A stretch of 64,000 nt of DNA, taken from positions 186,001 through 250,000 of the forward strand of contig JAMXDE010000013.1 of NCBI GenBank assembly GCA_026770025.1. Direction: 5' to 3'. Numbering within the stretch: the stretch's first letter is position 1; each line of letters begins with the position of its first letter. This DNA comes from Craspedostauros australis (taxonomy: Eukaryota; Bacillariophyta; Bacillariophyceae; Mastogloiales; Achnanthaceae). This document shows positions 45,085 through 55,834 of this stretch, piece by piece. Below the pieces are notes generated by a model. It worked only from the letters and a program-made list of their open reading frames with translations. It did no database searches and was not told the origin of the DNA. The translations under genes and the position numbers were made by a program.

Positions 45085-48000
45085 TGTCTGTCTATTCGTC
45101 TATTTGTGAGTGTGAGTGTGAATGTGGGTGTGCGTCATTGTCTTTGTCTCACTCTCTGCCCCTCTCACTATCACTCTCACTATCACTCTCACTCTCACTC
45201 TGGAGAGAAAGATGCGTTGATGGGTGTGGATGCGTCATCGCAGCACAAACAGCTGCGGCAAGATCGCAGGACAGGAACGAGTTTGTGTCGTGGTCAGCGC
45301 TGATTCCACGTGAAAGCAAAATGGCTGAGTCACGTATGTATGAAGCGTGAATGACTGTTTATGTTTCTGGAACAACTTCTATTTGCTTTGACGAAAACAG
45401 ACATACAACAGGGACAGCCATACAAGAACAACAGCCAAACCCATGTCGAAACCTGTCAACGGAACCATTTCCGATCGTGGTTGTTTCTCACTTACACTTT
45501 CGCAACATTGCATACTGGAATGACATCTATACCAGGCCAAGTGAACGAGCATGGCCAAGTGAGAAACTGATCCATCGCTTTGGCGCGGATGCATTCAGCG
45601 CAGCTGGTATGTCATGCCATGTCATGTCATCTAATCTCCCTGGCGGGACGGCGATGCCCAGCGAAGCTTCACTTCATCGGACATGGAGTGGTGGAGGACG
45701 AGCTCATCAGAGTCGCTCCCTGCTCGATTGCGGTGTGCGAGTATGAACATGGGCATGGCAAACAAGGCGACCGTATCAAACGAGAGCGGAATCATCATGG
45801 CGCATAGGAACCGTCTCCAATACCGAAGAGGACCTGCATTTCGCCGCTTTTCCAACATCCATGGCTGATCGTTGTTGCTACGCGCGACTCTCGTTGCCAT
45901 TGAGGTGAAGAACTAAAATGCCATCTGGTGGCGTCGCGCGAAGCCTCTTCCTCTTTGGTGAGGTCGTGACGACGATTATGGTGCCGATTTCGCACCAACC
46001 ATGATCCTTCCTCTGGCGCGATACCGGCGCTTCTCGCGGTGCGGACAGGATTTTTCACTTCACGTTACCAACACAGACCGTACACGTACGTTGCAGAGAC
46101 GATCACTGTGCATGATAGTATCTGAACACGGATCCATCCCAAGACAAGTCAGCGGGAGACAGCAACAGCCACATCAATCCATGAGATGCCCTCTCGATAC
46201 CAACAAAACAACTCATCCCTTGTCCATCATGGCTCTGTACACAACAGCAACAGCAATAACGAGGTCGTGCGTGAGTGGAGGTACCAGGAGCACAGCACAT
46301 GCTTGCCGATGAGACGCCGACGTCCGTCCACGAACACAGACCAGCCAAAAGGTCAGGGCCGACCAAGAACTGCAGCGATCAAACCCTTTTCGTTTTTCCA
46401 GTCCATGTTCGCTCGGGCACAGACAACCGACTTTTTGTTTTGTATCAATCTTCGTCTTCGTTCGTGCCTTCACCCCAGCCATTGCGATAGATCGTGGTAC
46501 CATGCTGTGCAAGACTGCTGCCTTCGGGGATTGGGGCAAGACCTGTCGCGATCTGTTCTTTCGGACACTGCCTGGAACTTTTTGTGCGGCGGTAGCGGAA
46601 GCAACGCCACGCAGACAACGACCAAAAACAGAGAGTCTTGATGCGCGCAGAGCAGAGCCTGTCCGAGCCATACCCGTGGCCAGCGCCGTACGATTAATGA
46701 GCATTGGGACGAGCAATGTGCACACCACGAAGGGGCCTTTTCCTTTTTTCCTTCGCGTACCACAGTGGTGTGTGACACGAATAGGTTGCAAGGCTCGTCG
46801 ATCGCGGACGTGATGGTCTCTGTCCATTCCATTTACTCTTCAAAGTCATTTGTGGAGGCGTCAGTGTCTCCTTTGCGCTGTTGCAACACGGAGGGAAACG
46901 AAGGCAACAAGCTTAGCCAGACTGCGAATAGCGGTAGTGGTGTCAGACTTTTGTCACTGTCATTGTGGCTCTGATGACAAGGACCCGATGAATGTCGACA
47001 CCATCACCAAAGCGCCATGCGTTGCCGTCTGATGCCTGAATGGTTGGTTGATGGTGTGGAGGCGGTTCATGCTTTTGTTTGCATTTGTGACCTTCTGGGC
47101 AGCGACCCCCAAACTCGTTCCCGAACAACTCTCGACTTCTTCCTTGTCTCTCCTCCTCTTTGTTGGATCTTTCTTCCCTTCATGCTCGGCGAGTTCCTGG
47201 TGCTTGCGTGCTGGCCATCATTCCTCATGTTGCCCCAGCGCCACGTGAGCTCCTATGCATGCTACTACTGCGCGAATGGAAGAAATATTCGGGGGATCAC
47301 CGCAACCAAGACCAGAAAGGGAAGGCGAGGTTTCATCGGCGACGATGATAGCTATGTACATGGGCGTTGCCCCACAACAATGACGAGCTGCCACAAGCAC
47401 CAGTGGAGCAAGGACATCACGAGACTTGCTCTGCCCGCATCTTGTTTGTTTCTACAGACGAGATGACAGAGCGACGAAGTGCTCGTTCAGCTCGCGAGGC
47501 GCGAAAAGCGTGGAATCGAGTTGTTTCCTTTCGTGTCTTTCGTTCCCTTGGATACAAGAGCCACAGATCCTCCTCCAGAGACGAGACGGGAAAACAGCGC
47601 CGCTGCGGAGAAGTTCTACCACGCCGTACCAGTATGTTGTTCGGTCACATCGCCGGAACGCTGCGGCCATGTTGTGGAAGTAGCTTCGCCGATGGACATG
47701 TATTTCGTGGGCACGTTTTCATCACACCAACCTGGTGAACATGCGGTGCCAATTGTGCGTGAGTTTGAGAACCTTGGGTTTCTGCAAGGACCTGCACACT
47801 GGCGTGAGAGTTTCGGATATCAATTGCGCCCTTTCGATGTCGCACAGATATCAAAGATCGCATTTGCATCATTGAAGGTTGTCAAAGATAATTTTTCGGG
47901 GAATTGAATGTCCTTGGCATTCCTCTCCGAAATGCCCATAACCAGAAGGGAAAACAGGTACAGTTCTGAGAGTTCCGTGTGGTAGTTGTCCTCGTCCGTT

Positions 48001-48592
48001 GTGGCCAATGTTCGCTTCCCATCTCAGTCGCTCATCGATTTCGCGAGATGTGGTGGTCGTCGTTGCCAGCCTGACCTCCGTCCGTTCGTTGAAGAGAAAT
48101 ATCGAAGCCACCATTGATACTTTGGTCGGAGCAAGAGTGAGCTTTGACGGGTGCCATTGACAAAATGGCAGCGGGGAGAACACACAAGAAGCGTTCGTGC
48201 GCCCAATCAACCATCTTGACAGCGCGGTCTTGCGTGCAGCATTTGTAGTGTGCCATGTTGGAGTTGACACTCACAGCAACCAAGACTGCAGAAGATCACG
48301 GTGATGTTGTCAGTTGTTTCCTTCGTTTGTCGTTTTCATTCCTCGTTCTGTTGTTTGTTACGCCCTCGATGCGCCATGTTGGTCGTGTTGCGCCCATGAC
48401 AACACACCAACAACACGCGGCATCGCGTTGGATCGCGGCATTCTTTCGCCCATCACAACTCCTCACCCACACCCCTCACAATTCAACCCAAGACCCACAA
48501 TCAACACAAAGCTCACAAAAAGCACACCTGTGCAAACCGATCACCACCATCACCAACACCATCATCACCCACGAACTCCATCGAACAGCACC
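45085..48592. other. Long gene-poor region (3.5 kb)
   Basis: This is the divergent interval between the MiaB-type gene (-) and the U-box gene (+). A (TCACTC/TATCAC)n microsatellite sits at about 45149-45202, right upstream of the MiaB-type start. Many short frames exist, the longest about 200 codons, with no family motif. I see no RNA gene. Confidence 0.45.
45149..45202 (+). repeat. CTCACT/ATCACT microsatellite
   Basis: Tandem hexamers of TCACTC and TATCAC type lie about 65 bp upstream of the MiaB-type start codon. Confidence 0.9.
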
Positions 48593-49627
48593 ATGACATT
48601 CCAAACACCAACACCAACACCACAAGCAACAGCAACACCAGAATCACTGTCAATGCCGACATCTCAAGTCATGTCCCCCTCTCTCTACTCCTCGGCCGAT
48701 GGCAATGAGAGCATCGCCTCCCTGTGCTCCATCTCATGCGGCTCGGCTTCCAGCGGCGATGACTCGTCCTCCGACGCCGATTCCAACCAGGGAGACGACA
48801 TCGTGCCGGACCGATTCATCTGCCCGCTGACGCTGGACGTGATGAAGGAGCCGATGTACAGCAGGTACGGACACAACTTCGAGCGCAAGGCCATCCTCCA
48901 GTGGCTCTCCAAGGAAGCCGCCTGCCCCTTGACGAGAAAGCCGCTGGGCCTTTCCTGCGTCATCCGCAACCACAGGCTGCAGAAGGAGATCGACGATTGG
49001 AAGGCGGAGCAGAAGGAGACCGGCAAGGACCTCGCCGGAAACAGCAGCAGCGACGACGAAGACGATGAAGAAGAGGACGAGGTGCCGGCCGAGTTCGTCT
49101 GCCCGCTGACCAACGAGATCATGAAGTTCCCCATCATGACCAGATACGGCGACAACATGGAACGCTCGGCGATCGTGCGATGGCTCAACTCCGGCAACGC
49201 CTTCTGCCCCATCCACTGCAAGCCTTTGCTGCCGCGCGACATCCTGCCTAACCGAGCCTTGCAGCATCGCATCCATGCCTGGCGCTTGGTGCACGGCATG
49301 GCCCAGCCAGGTGGCGATGAGGACGACGAGCACGATTTCTCCGCCACCTCGTTCACGAATCCCTACACCGCCGCATCCATCAACACAACGTCGGGGCAGC
49401 TCACGCCGGAGACCGAAGCCATGCTTGTCCAGGTCTTCAACAGCACGGCCGTTTCGGACCTCGCATCCACCACAGCACCAACGCCAACGTCGTCATCATC
49501 ATCGAGCCGCCGACACCGCCAGAGACGACGAACACAGGAATCCGGCAGCAGCGCAGACGCGGCAGCGACCAGCGGCAAGACTTCGATCAGACGGGCTCTG
49601 CGCGCTCGATTGTTCGGCAAGAGTTGA
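48593..49627 (+). CDS. Tandem U-box protein (probable E3 ubiquitin ligase)
   Basis: A 344-residue protein from the ATG at 48593; the frame is open upstream but is CA-rich and UTR-like. It contains two U-box domains. The first (about 72-138) is VPDRFICPLTLDVMKEPM, then YGHNFERKAILQWLSK and CPLTRKPL. The second (about 165-233) is PAEFVCPLTNEIMKFPI, then YGDNMERSAIVRWLN and CPIHCKPL. U-boxes recruit E2 enzymes in the absence of zinc and act in ubiquitin transfer. An acidic linker (SSSDDEDDEEEDE) separates them. The tail is Ser/Arg-rich and ends in a basic helix. No substrate-binding repeat (ARM, TPR, WD) is present. Two U-boxes in one short protein is the notable point. Confidence 0.92.
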   Translation: MTFQTPTPTPQATATPESLSMPTSQVMSPSLYSSADGNESIASLCSISCGSASSGDDSSSDADSNQGDDIVPDRFICPLTLDVMKEPMYSRYGHNFERKAILQWLSKEAACPLTRKPLGLSCVIRNHRLQKEIDDWKAEQKETGKDLAGNSSSDDEDDEEEDEVPAEFVCPLTNEIMKFPIMTRYGDNMERSAIVRWLNSGNAFCPIHCKPLLPRDILPNRALQHRIHAWRLVHGMAQPGGDEDDEHDFSATSFTNPYTAASINTTSGQLTPETEAMLVQVFNSTAVSDLASTTAPTPTSSSSSSRRHRQRRRTQESGSSADAAATSGKTSIRRALRARLFGKS

Positions 49628-49754
49628 ACAGCTCGGAGCATCGCAGATACCCTCCAGTCCCAACGGAGCACTCTATGTATGAGGACTCCACACTGCATCA
49701 GGCGCCACGATAGACGCACGCATGCACGCGCAATATCCAGGTAGAACACTTGCG

Positions 49755-49807
49755 ACTACAATACAATACAATATTATATAGTACAATACAATACAATACA
49801 ATACAAC
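49755..49807 (+). repeat. AATAC-type microsatellite
   Basis: Repeated AATACAATACA units, interrupted by a TATTATATAGT patch, lie between the U-box stop and paralog A. Confidence 0.85.
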
Positions 49808-49839
49808 ACCTACTCACTCGTGTATCATATTCTATGATA

Positions 49840-50733
49840 TTATTCCATGTTAGCACGCTGCGACGACCGCCGATGCCTCGGCCACAGCCAAGATCTGGCA
49901 AACGTCTCCGGCTTGATTTCGCGCGCGCGACAATCTTCCAATTGAAATTGCTGCAACGTTCCCGACACGCCATTCTCACACAGCCATTGGCCCTGCCGCA
50001 GTTCGTTCATCTCGAAATCGAATCGGCCTCGAATCAGGACGTTGCGCTTGTCCCATGTCCGCTCCACCCAGTACGCATCACCGTTGCGCGCTGCGAATCC
50101 GGTCGTGATCTGGAATGGCCCGTCGTCGTCCTCACCGTGGCCAGATATGCGCCATAGTTGCGGGTTGATGATGGATACCGTCTCGTCGTTGCTGTCGTGG
50201 TCGTCGTTGTTCAAATACGACGGAGCTGAAGCCAGGCGGAACGACAGGTTTACCTGCGATTGTAATGCCTTGCGAGATTCGGTGTACTTGCATTTGTACA
50301 ATCCGTTCGTTGGGTGGTGGCGGTTGTTGATGTCATTGTTTTTGTCATTATTGTTGTCAGTGCTGTCTTCCTCATTGCCGTTGGTGTCATTAGTCGCTTT
50401 AGAGCCATTATTGTCATTGGTACCACTGATGCAATCGCCGCTGCTGGACAACACCCGTTGCCTCGTTGCCTTCAATAGCTTGTTGTAGTTGGACGACGCC
50501 CTCTTATGCTTGCAATACTCGATCCACACGATGATGGTGGCAAACAAGACGAAGATGGCGATGACTTTCAACGGTTCCGGATCTTCATCGCCAGACGATC
50601 CATGTCTGTGCCGCGCACGAGTATGATGGCCACCACCGTGACCACCGTGTCCTCCTTTGGCTTGCACGCAGACGAGGATTACCATGCAGAGATGCAGCGT
50701 GCGTCGCGACGCAGTTTGGTGAGATCGCAGCAT
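49840..50733 (-). CDS. Glycine-rich single-pass protein, paralog A
   Basis: A 297-residue protein of unknown function. The N-terminal signal peptide (LHLCMVILVCVQA) is followed by a Gly/His-rich stretch (KGGHGGHGGGHH), a membrane segment (VIAIFVLFATIIVWIEY) and an Asn/Asp-rich linker. The C-terminal domain contains GLYKCKYTES, ISGHGEDDDGPFQITTGFA, NGDAYWVER and IRGRFDF. The same order of parts recurs in the two genes downstream (51.4 and 55.8 kb), so this is the diverged member of a local three-gene family. The predicted topology puts the Gly-rich part outside or in the lumen and the C-terminal domain in the cytosol, or the reverse. No enzyme motif is seen. Confidence 0.75.
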   Translation of the reverse strand: MLRSHQTASRRTLHLCMVILVCVQAKGGHGGHGGGHHTRARHRHGSSGDEDPEPLKVIAIFVLFATIIVWIEYCKHKRASSNYNKLLKATRQRVLSSSGDCISGTNDNNGSKATNDTNGNEEDSTDNNNDKNNDINNRHHPTNGLYKCKYTESRKALQSQVNLSFRLASAPSYLNNDDHDSNDETVSIINPQLWRISGHGEDDDGPFQITTGFAARNGDAYWVERTWDKRNVLIRGRFDFEMNELRQGQWLCENGVSGTLQQFQLEDCRAREIKPETFARSWLWPRHRRSSQRANME

Positions 50734-51430
50734 GTTGCGTCAAGTCATACCATTGCTTGTGATTGTGTGTGCAAGGGTGTGTTGGTCGATGTTTTCTCAG
50801 CTCCGATCTGATCTTTGTAGTCAGGCATATTATGTTACATAATACAAGTGCCACACCTCCCATGCGTACATGTTATGATCACGCGGTGTGGGCTGCGACC
50901 ACCTGTGCTGACGCTGCCTTGGTTTCTTGTGGACAGTGTGGCGGTCAAAGTCGGATCTTTCCAGTCGTGTTCGGGGTTGTCACGATTCGATTATTTCTTT
51001 CTTGGACCTTCTTGTTTGGCAAACAATCTGCCAGCCCTGGACAAACCGCAGAGAGTGCAACAACCTGGGTTGGGCAGAGGGCGAGGATTGGTAGAGAGCA
51101 GAGAAGAGTAGAGCACCCTATTGTGCATGCTACGCGAACAAAGTACTCGCAGAGATACGGAATCACGCCTCGTGGTTTGGTTCCGCGAGCATGCTGTGGC
51201 ACCAGCAACTGCAGCTAGTTTTGCAATATGCACTCCAGGGTATTCTGCTCATGTTCTGGTATCATACAATTCGTTCACTGTAGCGGAGCTTGTTCGAGTG
51301 AGTCTTGTTCTACTATTGTTGATAATATTAGTTACATACACATAGTACATGTCATTTGCTTCATGATGGAGTGTTGTCAGCACGACAATGCGTGGCTGTG
51401 CTCATCTGCACGCTCACTTCACCATCATGC
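50734..51430. other. Intergenic region between paralogs A and B
   Basis: This stretch holds the promoter side of paralog A and the 3' flank of paralog B, both on the minus strand. No coding motif is seen. Confidence 0.5.
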
Positions 51431-52303
51431 TTACATCTCCGACATGCTGGTGATCACTGTGCCATCTTCCACTGCCTGGTCCAACACGAAATGGAACAGC
51501 TCTCCGCCAGTCCCCTTGTTACACACCCAACGTGCGGGATCGATTTTTCCGTTGACAAAGTCAAAGCGGCCCGTGACCAACACCTCCAGGCCCACCATCG
51601 TTTCCGAGGTCTCCACCCAGAACGCATCGCCGTTGGCGGCGACGTATCCTTCGTCGATACGGAAGTTGCCGTCGTTGTCGGAACCCTTGCCTGTCACCTT
51701 CCACAGCGTCGTGCCACCGCTGACGCTCTCAATGGCGTTCTGCTTCTCCATCTCGTCGTCGACGTTTGTGCCATCGAAGCTGGCGTTCTTGACAGTGGTC
51801 GGTTCGAAGGTGAGGTGCTCCTCGGATGGATAGGCACGGTCGTTCTCGTTGTACGTGCATCTATAGCAGCCATTACGCGGCGTGGCAACCGCGATGTTGA
51901 TCATACTGTCGACATGGTTGGCGCTGCTCTGCAGCACGTTGATCTTGGCCTGCTTGCTCTGGTCCACGAAGGAGGAGGCCGTTGCCGATTTGGGAGCGGC
52001 ATTGCGAGAACTGCAATACACCCGCGCGGCGACGCCAAGGCCGATACAGGCAGCTGAGACGCCCAGGATGATCCCGATCATGGTCATGTCCAGGTCGACG
52101 GGGTCGTCGTTGGAGTTGTTGGTCTGATTGTTGTGGAAGCTTCCATTTCCACCATAGGATCCGCTTCCACCTCCGCCTCCACCTCTTCCACCGCCACCGC
52201 CGCCTCCCTTGGCAAGCACCTGCAAAGCAAACATGGGAAGGGTGCAGAGCAGCTGCACAATGATGGCGTTCGGGACGTTGGTTGGATTGGAGGAACGAAG
52301 CAT
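51431..52303 (-). CDS. Glycine-rich single-pass protein, paralog B
   Basis: A 290-residue protein starting at the ATG at 52303; the frame is open upstream, but homology with paralog C begins at this Met. It has a signal peptide (IIVQLLCTLPMFALQVLA), a Gly run, a membrane segment (MIGIILGVSAACIGLGVAA) and a soluble domain. That domain has GCYRCTYNENDRAYPSEEH, LWKVTGKGSDNDGNF, RIDEGYVAANGDAFWVE and VLVTGRFDFVNGK. It is nearly identical to paralog C over the soluble domain and the signal peptide, while the Gly-rich and membrane parts differ more. The pattern G-x-G-x-D-x-D-G-x-F-x-I followed by W-V-E and G-R-F-D-F resembles a small beta-rich domain seen in other eukaryotic proteins; no function is assigned. 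Confidence 0.8.
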   Translation of the reverse strand: MLRSSNPTNVPNAIIVQLLCTLPMFALQVLAKGGGGGGGRGGGGGGSGSYGGNGSFHNNQTNNSNDDPVDLDMTMIGIILGVSAACIGLGVAARVYCSSRNAAPKSATASSFVDQSKQAKINVLQSSANHVDSMINIAVATPRNGCYRCTYNENDRAYPSEEHLTFEPTTVKNASFDGTNVDDEMEKQNAIESVSGGTTLWKVTGKGSDNDGNFRIDEGYVAANGDAFWVETSETMVGLEVLVTGRFDFVNGKIDPARWVCNKGTGGELFHFVLDQAVEDGTVITSMSEM

Positions 52304-53639
52304 GGTGGGCGAAGATCGATTGTCGTCAAAGGCGATGCAAGTAGAGAATGTGGCAAAAGTATGGTATGGTATGCACTTGATGATAGGAGAATGGTACTCA
52401 CAAGGATGCGATCGTAGGATACGACGAGTATTGCTGATATGTGTGTGGCAATGGCTCCAGACTATGCGAACAATGCATACTCTTGCGTACTCTTGTACTC
52501 GTACGAGTATGGTACTTGCGCAGATAGAGTACGAGGTAATTCGTTGATTGTCTGGTGATTGCACTGTGATGATCTGATGTACCGCACGAAGCCCGCCTTG
52601 TTGTTGTTCGTTGTCGTTTGCCTTTTATTGTTGCACGAGTTTGTGCTCGCCATTGATGTGCTCGCGGTCCTGCGATCACCACAGGGAACAACAAGCTGCT
52701 CCACCACCAGTATCTCTCTTCGTTTCAATTGGACAATGTGCGGTCGTTGATGTTTGCGACCTCTCATGTCTTTGTCGTATCGTTCTGTCTTGTCGCTGAT
52801 GTCCAAGCTCGAAACGTGTTGATACACAGACGTGCACCAGGTTCCAGAGGCGCATGAACTGTCGAATGACGGTCGTACAAGGTGTTTTTTAATAACACAT
52901 GCTATCCCAAGGTCTCTCTAGAGAGACCTGATCGTTGATGTCCATTGCACTATCGTTGGCCTCTTTCTGATTGCGTTTCGTTAATAATGAAACACTCGTC
53001 TCATAACTAATAGTGAATTGCGAAAGCTGCAATTGGGACAGCCCCCAATAAAACGTGTATTCACATATTCTTGTTTTGGATGATAGCTCGAATTCTTCCC
53101 AGGCGACTTTTCTTGTGTCTCGAGCATGCCGTCAATCGGTACGCGAGACCTTCAGGTCTCACACCTTGTGACTAGAATCATAGAATAGTATGCATGGAAC
53201 CACGATGATTTATGTGATAGTGGCCCAAAGGCAAGATCGATGAATGAGGTTGTGTCTACTCTCTCTCTCTAGATTCCTGTAGGTGTCGCGATGGACTACG
53301 TTGAATAAATTCATTCCCTCCAAGACCAGATCAAACACCATCCAAGGAAAGGAGCGGGGTCATCCTGGTCATTGTGACAGGTCCTTTCGAATGGTCATTG
53401 GAATAGGTCATTGGATCAACACGCAGTGAAATTGCCATCGCGATGCTTGTGTGTGTTCATCTCGCGAAATTGTGCGGGCGTTCTGCGATGTGATGCTGTT
53501 GTGGACACGTTTCCGCAAAAACGACAACAAGCGCGACAAACGCGACACACATCAACAAACGCCGCTCTCGCTGGAGCCACCAACCACGCCAACCACACGA
53601 ACATCGGCGAGCCCCAAGTCCAAGGCAACATTCTCGACG
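52304..53639. promoter_or_regulatory. Divergent intergenic region with several hairpins
   Basis: This region lies between paralog B (-) and the sulfotransferase (+). It contains a 14-bp perfect palindrome TACTCGTACGAGTA at 52496-52509, an 18-bp perfect palindrome GGTCTCTCTAGAGAGACC at 52911-52928, a hairpin ATTGGG(N6)CCCAAT at 53032-53049, and GAGACCTTCAGGTCTC at 53145-53160. No conserved small RNA is recognised. The sulfotransferase frame is open upstream of the chosen start, from 53451. Confidence 0.5.
52911..52928. repeat. 18-bp perfect palindrome
   Basis: GGTCTCTCTAGAGAGACC is self-complementary over its full length. A second, related inverted repeat with the same GAGACC/GGTCTC arms lies 217 bp further on, at 53145-53160. 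Confidence 0.9.
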
Positions 53640-55310
53640 ATGGATCCCTCTTCGGGTGGAATTCATGCGGAGGCTGGTGGACTCAAGCACTCGAACCGCA
53701 AGGCTACCTTGGCAAGCAGCCATAGCAGGGTCGCATCTCCCTCGGCGAAACAGATGAACGATGGCGATGGGATCAGTCGTCGCCAGTCGACCACGGCGAA
53801 CAAGACCACGATACTCGCAATGCTGGCATTTTCTTTCATGGTCTTCCAATCCTCCGTGATGCTGATCTCACCATGGCGGTGTTCATGCTCAACAATGGCT
53901 GATGCAAAGACAGAATCTGCGATCATTGAGGAACTGCGGTCATCTCCCATCGTGGAACACGCAGAAGCCGACGTTCGCACAGTTGTATCAGGAATGGATT
54001 CGACAACAGCGCCACCAACGGAGCCACCAACGAAGCCACCAGCGGAGCTACCAATGAAGGCTGCTCCCAAAGAAAAGAAAAACCGGATAGTGTTCCATTT
54101 CGGACCACCGAAGACTGCCACGACCTCCCTGCAAGCGGACCTGGTGGAACTCAGAAAAAAGCAGATCCTTGCCAGCGATCACTACTGGGATTCAGGACTA
54201 CTATGCCTGAAAAAGCCATTTACGGATCAAGGGCTGCGATTGTGTTCAATCGAACAATTGTTCCACAAAGGGGCCCTGCACGAGCCTTACTCCAAGTACA
54301 GGAACCAACTGGCACAGCAAGTGCCATCGGAGTTGCCAGCCATTTTAGTGGAAACACAACAAGTACTTGATGCGGCCAAAGAGCAGAACATCTCGTTGGT
54401 ATACAGCAGCGAGTTTCAGGGCATTTCCACCTGGTACGACAAAACACGATTCCAGAGTCCGACGTACTTCAGCAACTTGTCCCACTTCCTCAAAGACTGG
54501 GATGTATCGGTGGTCGTCACCTACCGACGCGCCTTTGACTGGATGCTCAGCTCTTGGAAGCAAATGGCCGGGATGGATGCAGAGGAAGGCAAGCCCTCAG
54601 TTTGTTGGCCTACGAAAGATGGAGTAGTGCACGCAAACATGTGGACAAGTATTCGAGAGTGGATGGAGAGAAGTTCAAAGCCGCACGCTAGGGGTCCCAT
54701 CATCATGACTCTTTCGGGAAATCCTAGTGGATCTTATGTCTTCATCGACGGAATTATCCAAGCGTGGAGAGAAAGCGGCTATCCCATCCACATCATGAAC
54801 TTCCACAGCAAACGGCACATCTCTGAGCAGCTGCTGTGCGACACCATTCCAGACACTCCCAAGTCATGTGAATACCTCGAGCAACGAGAAGCGCCCACCA
54901 AGGCCAACTCCCGATCAAGGATTTGGTTCGCAATCAGCGACGTAATCTTTACTGCAGCACAACGCGGTTTGATCAGCCAAGCCACACAAGCCAACCGAAC
55001 CAGGATGGCCATGACAGACGAGTTGGCGGAGCATCATAAACGTGTTCTGAACAAGACCTTCGCGGATCTCCCGCTGGATTGTCCGCCGGAGAATGAATTG
55101 CAAGAGCTCCTGAACATGTCGCTGACGCTGGAGGAGAAGTGGATGCCTGAGTGGCATGCATCTCCTGACGGTGAAGCGGCACACCGCAAGGCATTCCACC
55201 GCACTGTCTACGAGAAGCGTGAATTCTGTGACGTGAATCTGGATCGTTTGTTTGAAGGCGTGTCGACTTGGGACGATCTCTTGGGCAGGCTGAATCGTAC
55301 AATGACCTGA
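53640..55310 (+). CDS. Sulfotransferase-like type II membrane protein
   Basis: A 556-residue protein from the ATG at 53640; upstream in-frame starts exist, for example ATG 53493. It is probably a Golgi PAPS-dependent sulfotransferase acting on glycans or other secreted acceptors. A membrane anchor (TTILAMLAFSFMVFQSSVML) lies near residues 57-77, followed by a Pro/Thr-rich stem (TEPPTKPPAELP). The catalytic domain opens with FHFGPPKTATTSLQ, the 5'-phosphosulfate loop with its Lys-Thr/Ser core. The 3'-phosphate-binding segment is VTYRRAFDWMLSSW (Arg and Ser). The middle has a single-Cys acceptor region. It sits between paralogs B and C on the opposite strand. The acceptor is unknown. Confidence 0.82.
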   Translation: MDPSSGGIHAEAGGLKHSNRKATLASSHSRVASPSAKQMNDGDGISRRQSTTANKTTILAMLAFSFMVFQSSVMLISPWRCSCSTMADAKTESAIIEELRSSPIVEHAEADVRTVVSGMDSTTAPPTEPPTKPPAELPMKAAPKEKKNRIVFHFGPPKTATTSLQADLVELRKKQILASDHYWDSGLLCLKKPFTDQGLRLCSIEQLFHKGALHEPYSKYRNQLAQQVPSELPAILVETQQVLDAAKEQNISLVYSSEFQGISTWYDKTRFQSPTYFSNLSHFLKDWDVSVVVTYRRAFDWMLSSWKQMAGMDAEEGKPSVCWPTKDGVVHANMWTSIREWMERSSKPHARGPIIMTLSGNPSGSYVFIDGIIQAWRESGYPIHIMNFHSKRHISEQLLCDTIPDTPKSCEYLEQREAPTKANSRSRIWFAISDVIFTAAQRGLISQATQANRTRMAMTDELAEHHKRVLNKTFADLPLDCPPENELQELLNMSLTLEEKWMPEWHASPDGEAAHRKAFHRTVYEKREFCDVNLDRLFEGVSTWDDLLGRLNRTMT

Positions 55311-55834
55311 AGTTGCGGCAGGGTGAAGGGGAAGGTGGCTGAAGAGATGGGGTGGGTTGTGCACAGAAGCGAGAAATGGATGAACCGACAGGATCAAGAT
55401 TGGCTCCAAATCGATCCACTCTACCAATAGAAAGTAATACTCTCGAGGTAGCCGAAAATAATGACCAAGTACAAGCATGAAGCTGCAGGCGCTGCAAGAT
55501 CCAGAATAAAATTGATGAGATAAGGGGACACGAAAGAGTCGGTCAACTTGATAGGGAAGTCCCCGAGAGGGAGACTTCTGCAAAGGATACTCCCTATTGA
55601 TGTAATGCGGACGTCATTTCAAACACAATACCATACTGCTCTATTTTAATGTCTTCCATTGCCCGAAGAAAATCAAAACTGTATGAGTCTCCGACGAAGT
55701 GCATGTCATCTAGCGCAGCAGAGCAGCTCGTCCAACAGAGTATAGTGCAGTGGGTGGGTATGAATCGTGCACGTTCACGTACACGTTCATGTACACATTC
55801 ATGTACTTGTATTCGTGGAGCGCCACACGGAACA
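55311..55834. other. Convergent intergenic region
   Basis: This stretch lies between the sulfotransferase stop (+) and the paralog C stop (-). Nothing is recognised. Confidence 0.5.

Noticed and set aside
47479-47907. Plus-strand open frame of 142 codons upstream of the U-box gene
   Set aside because: Looks protein-like in its second half, but no family, start context or splice structure could be supported.
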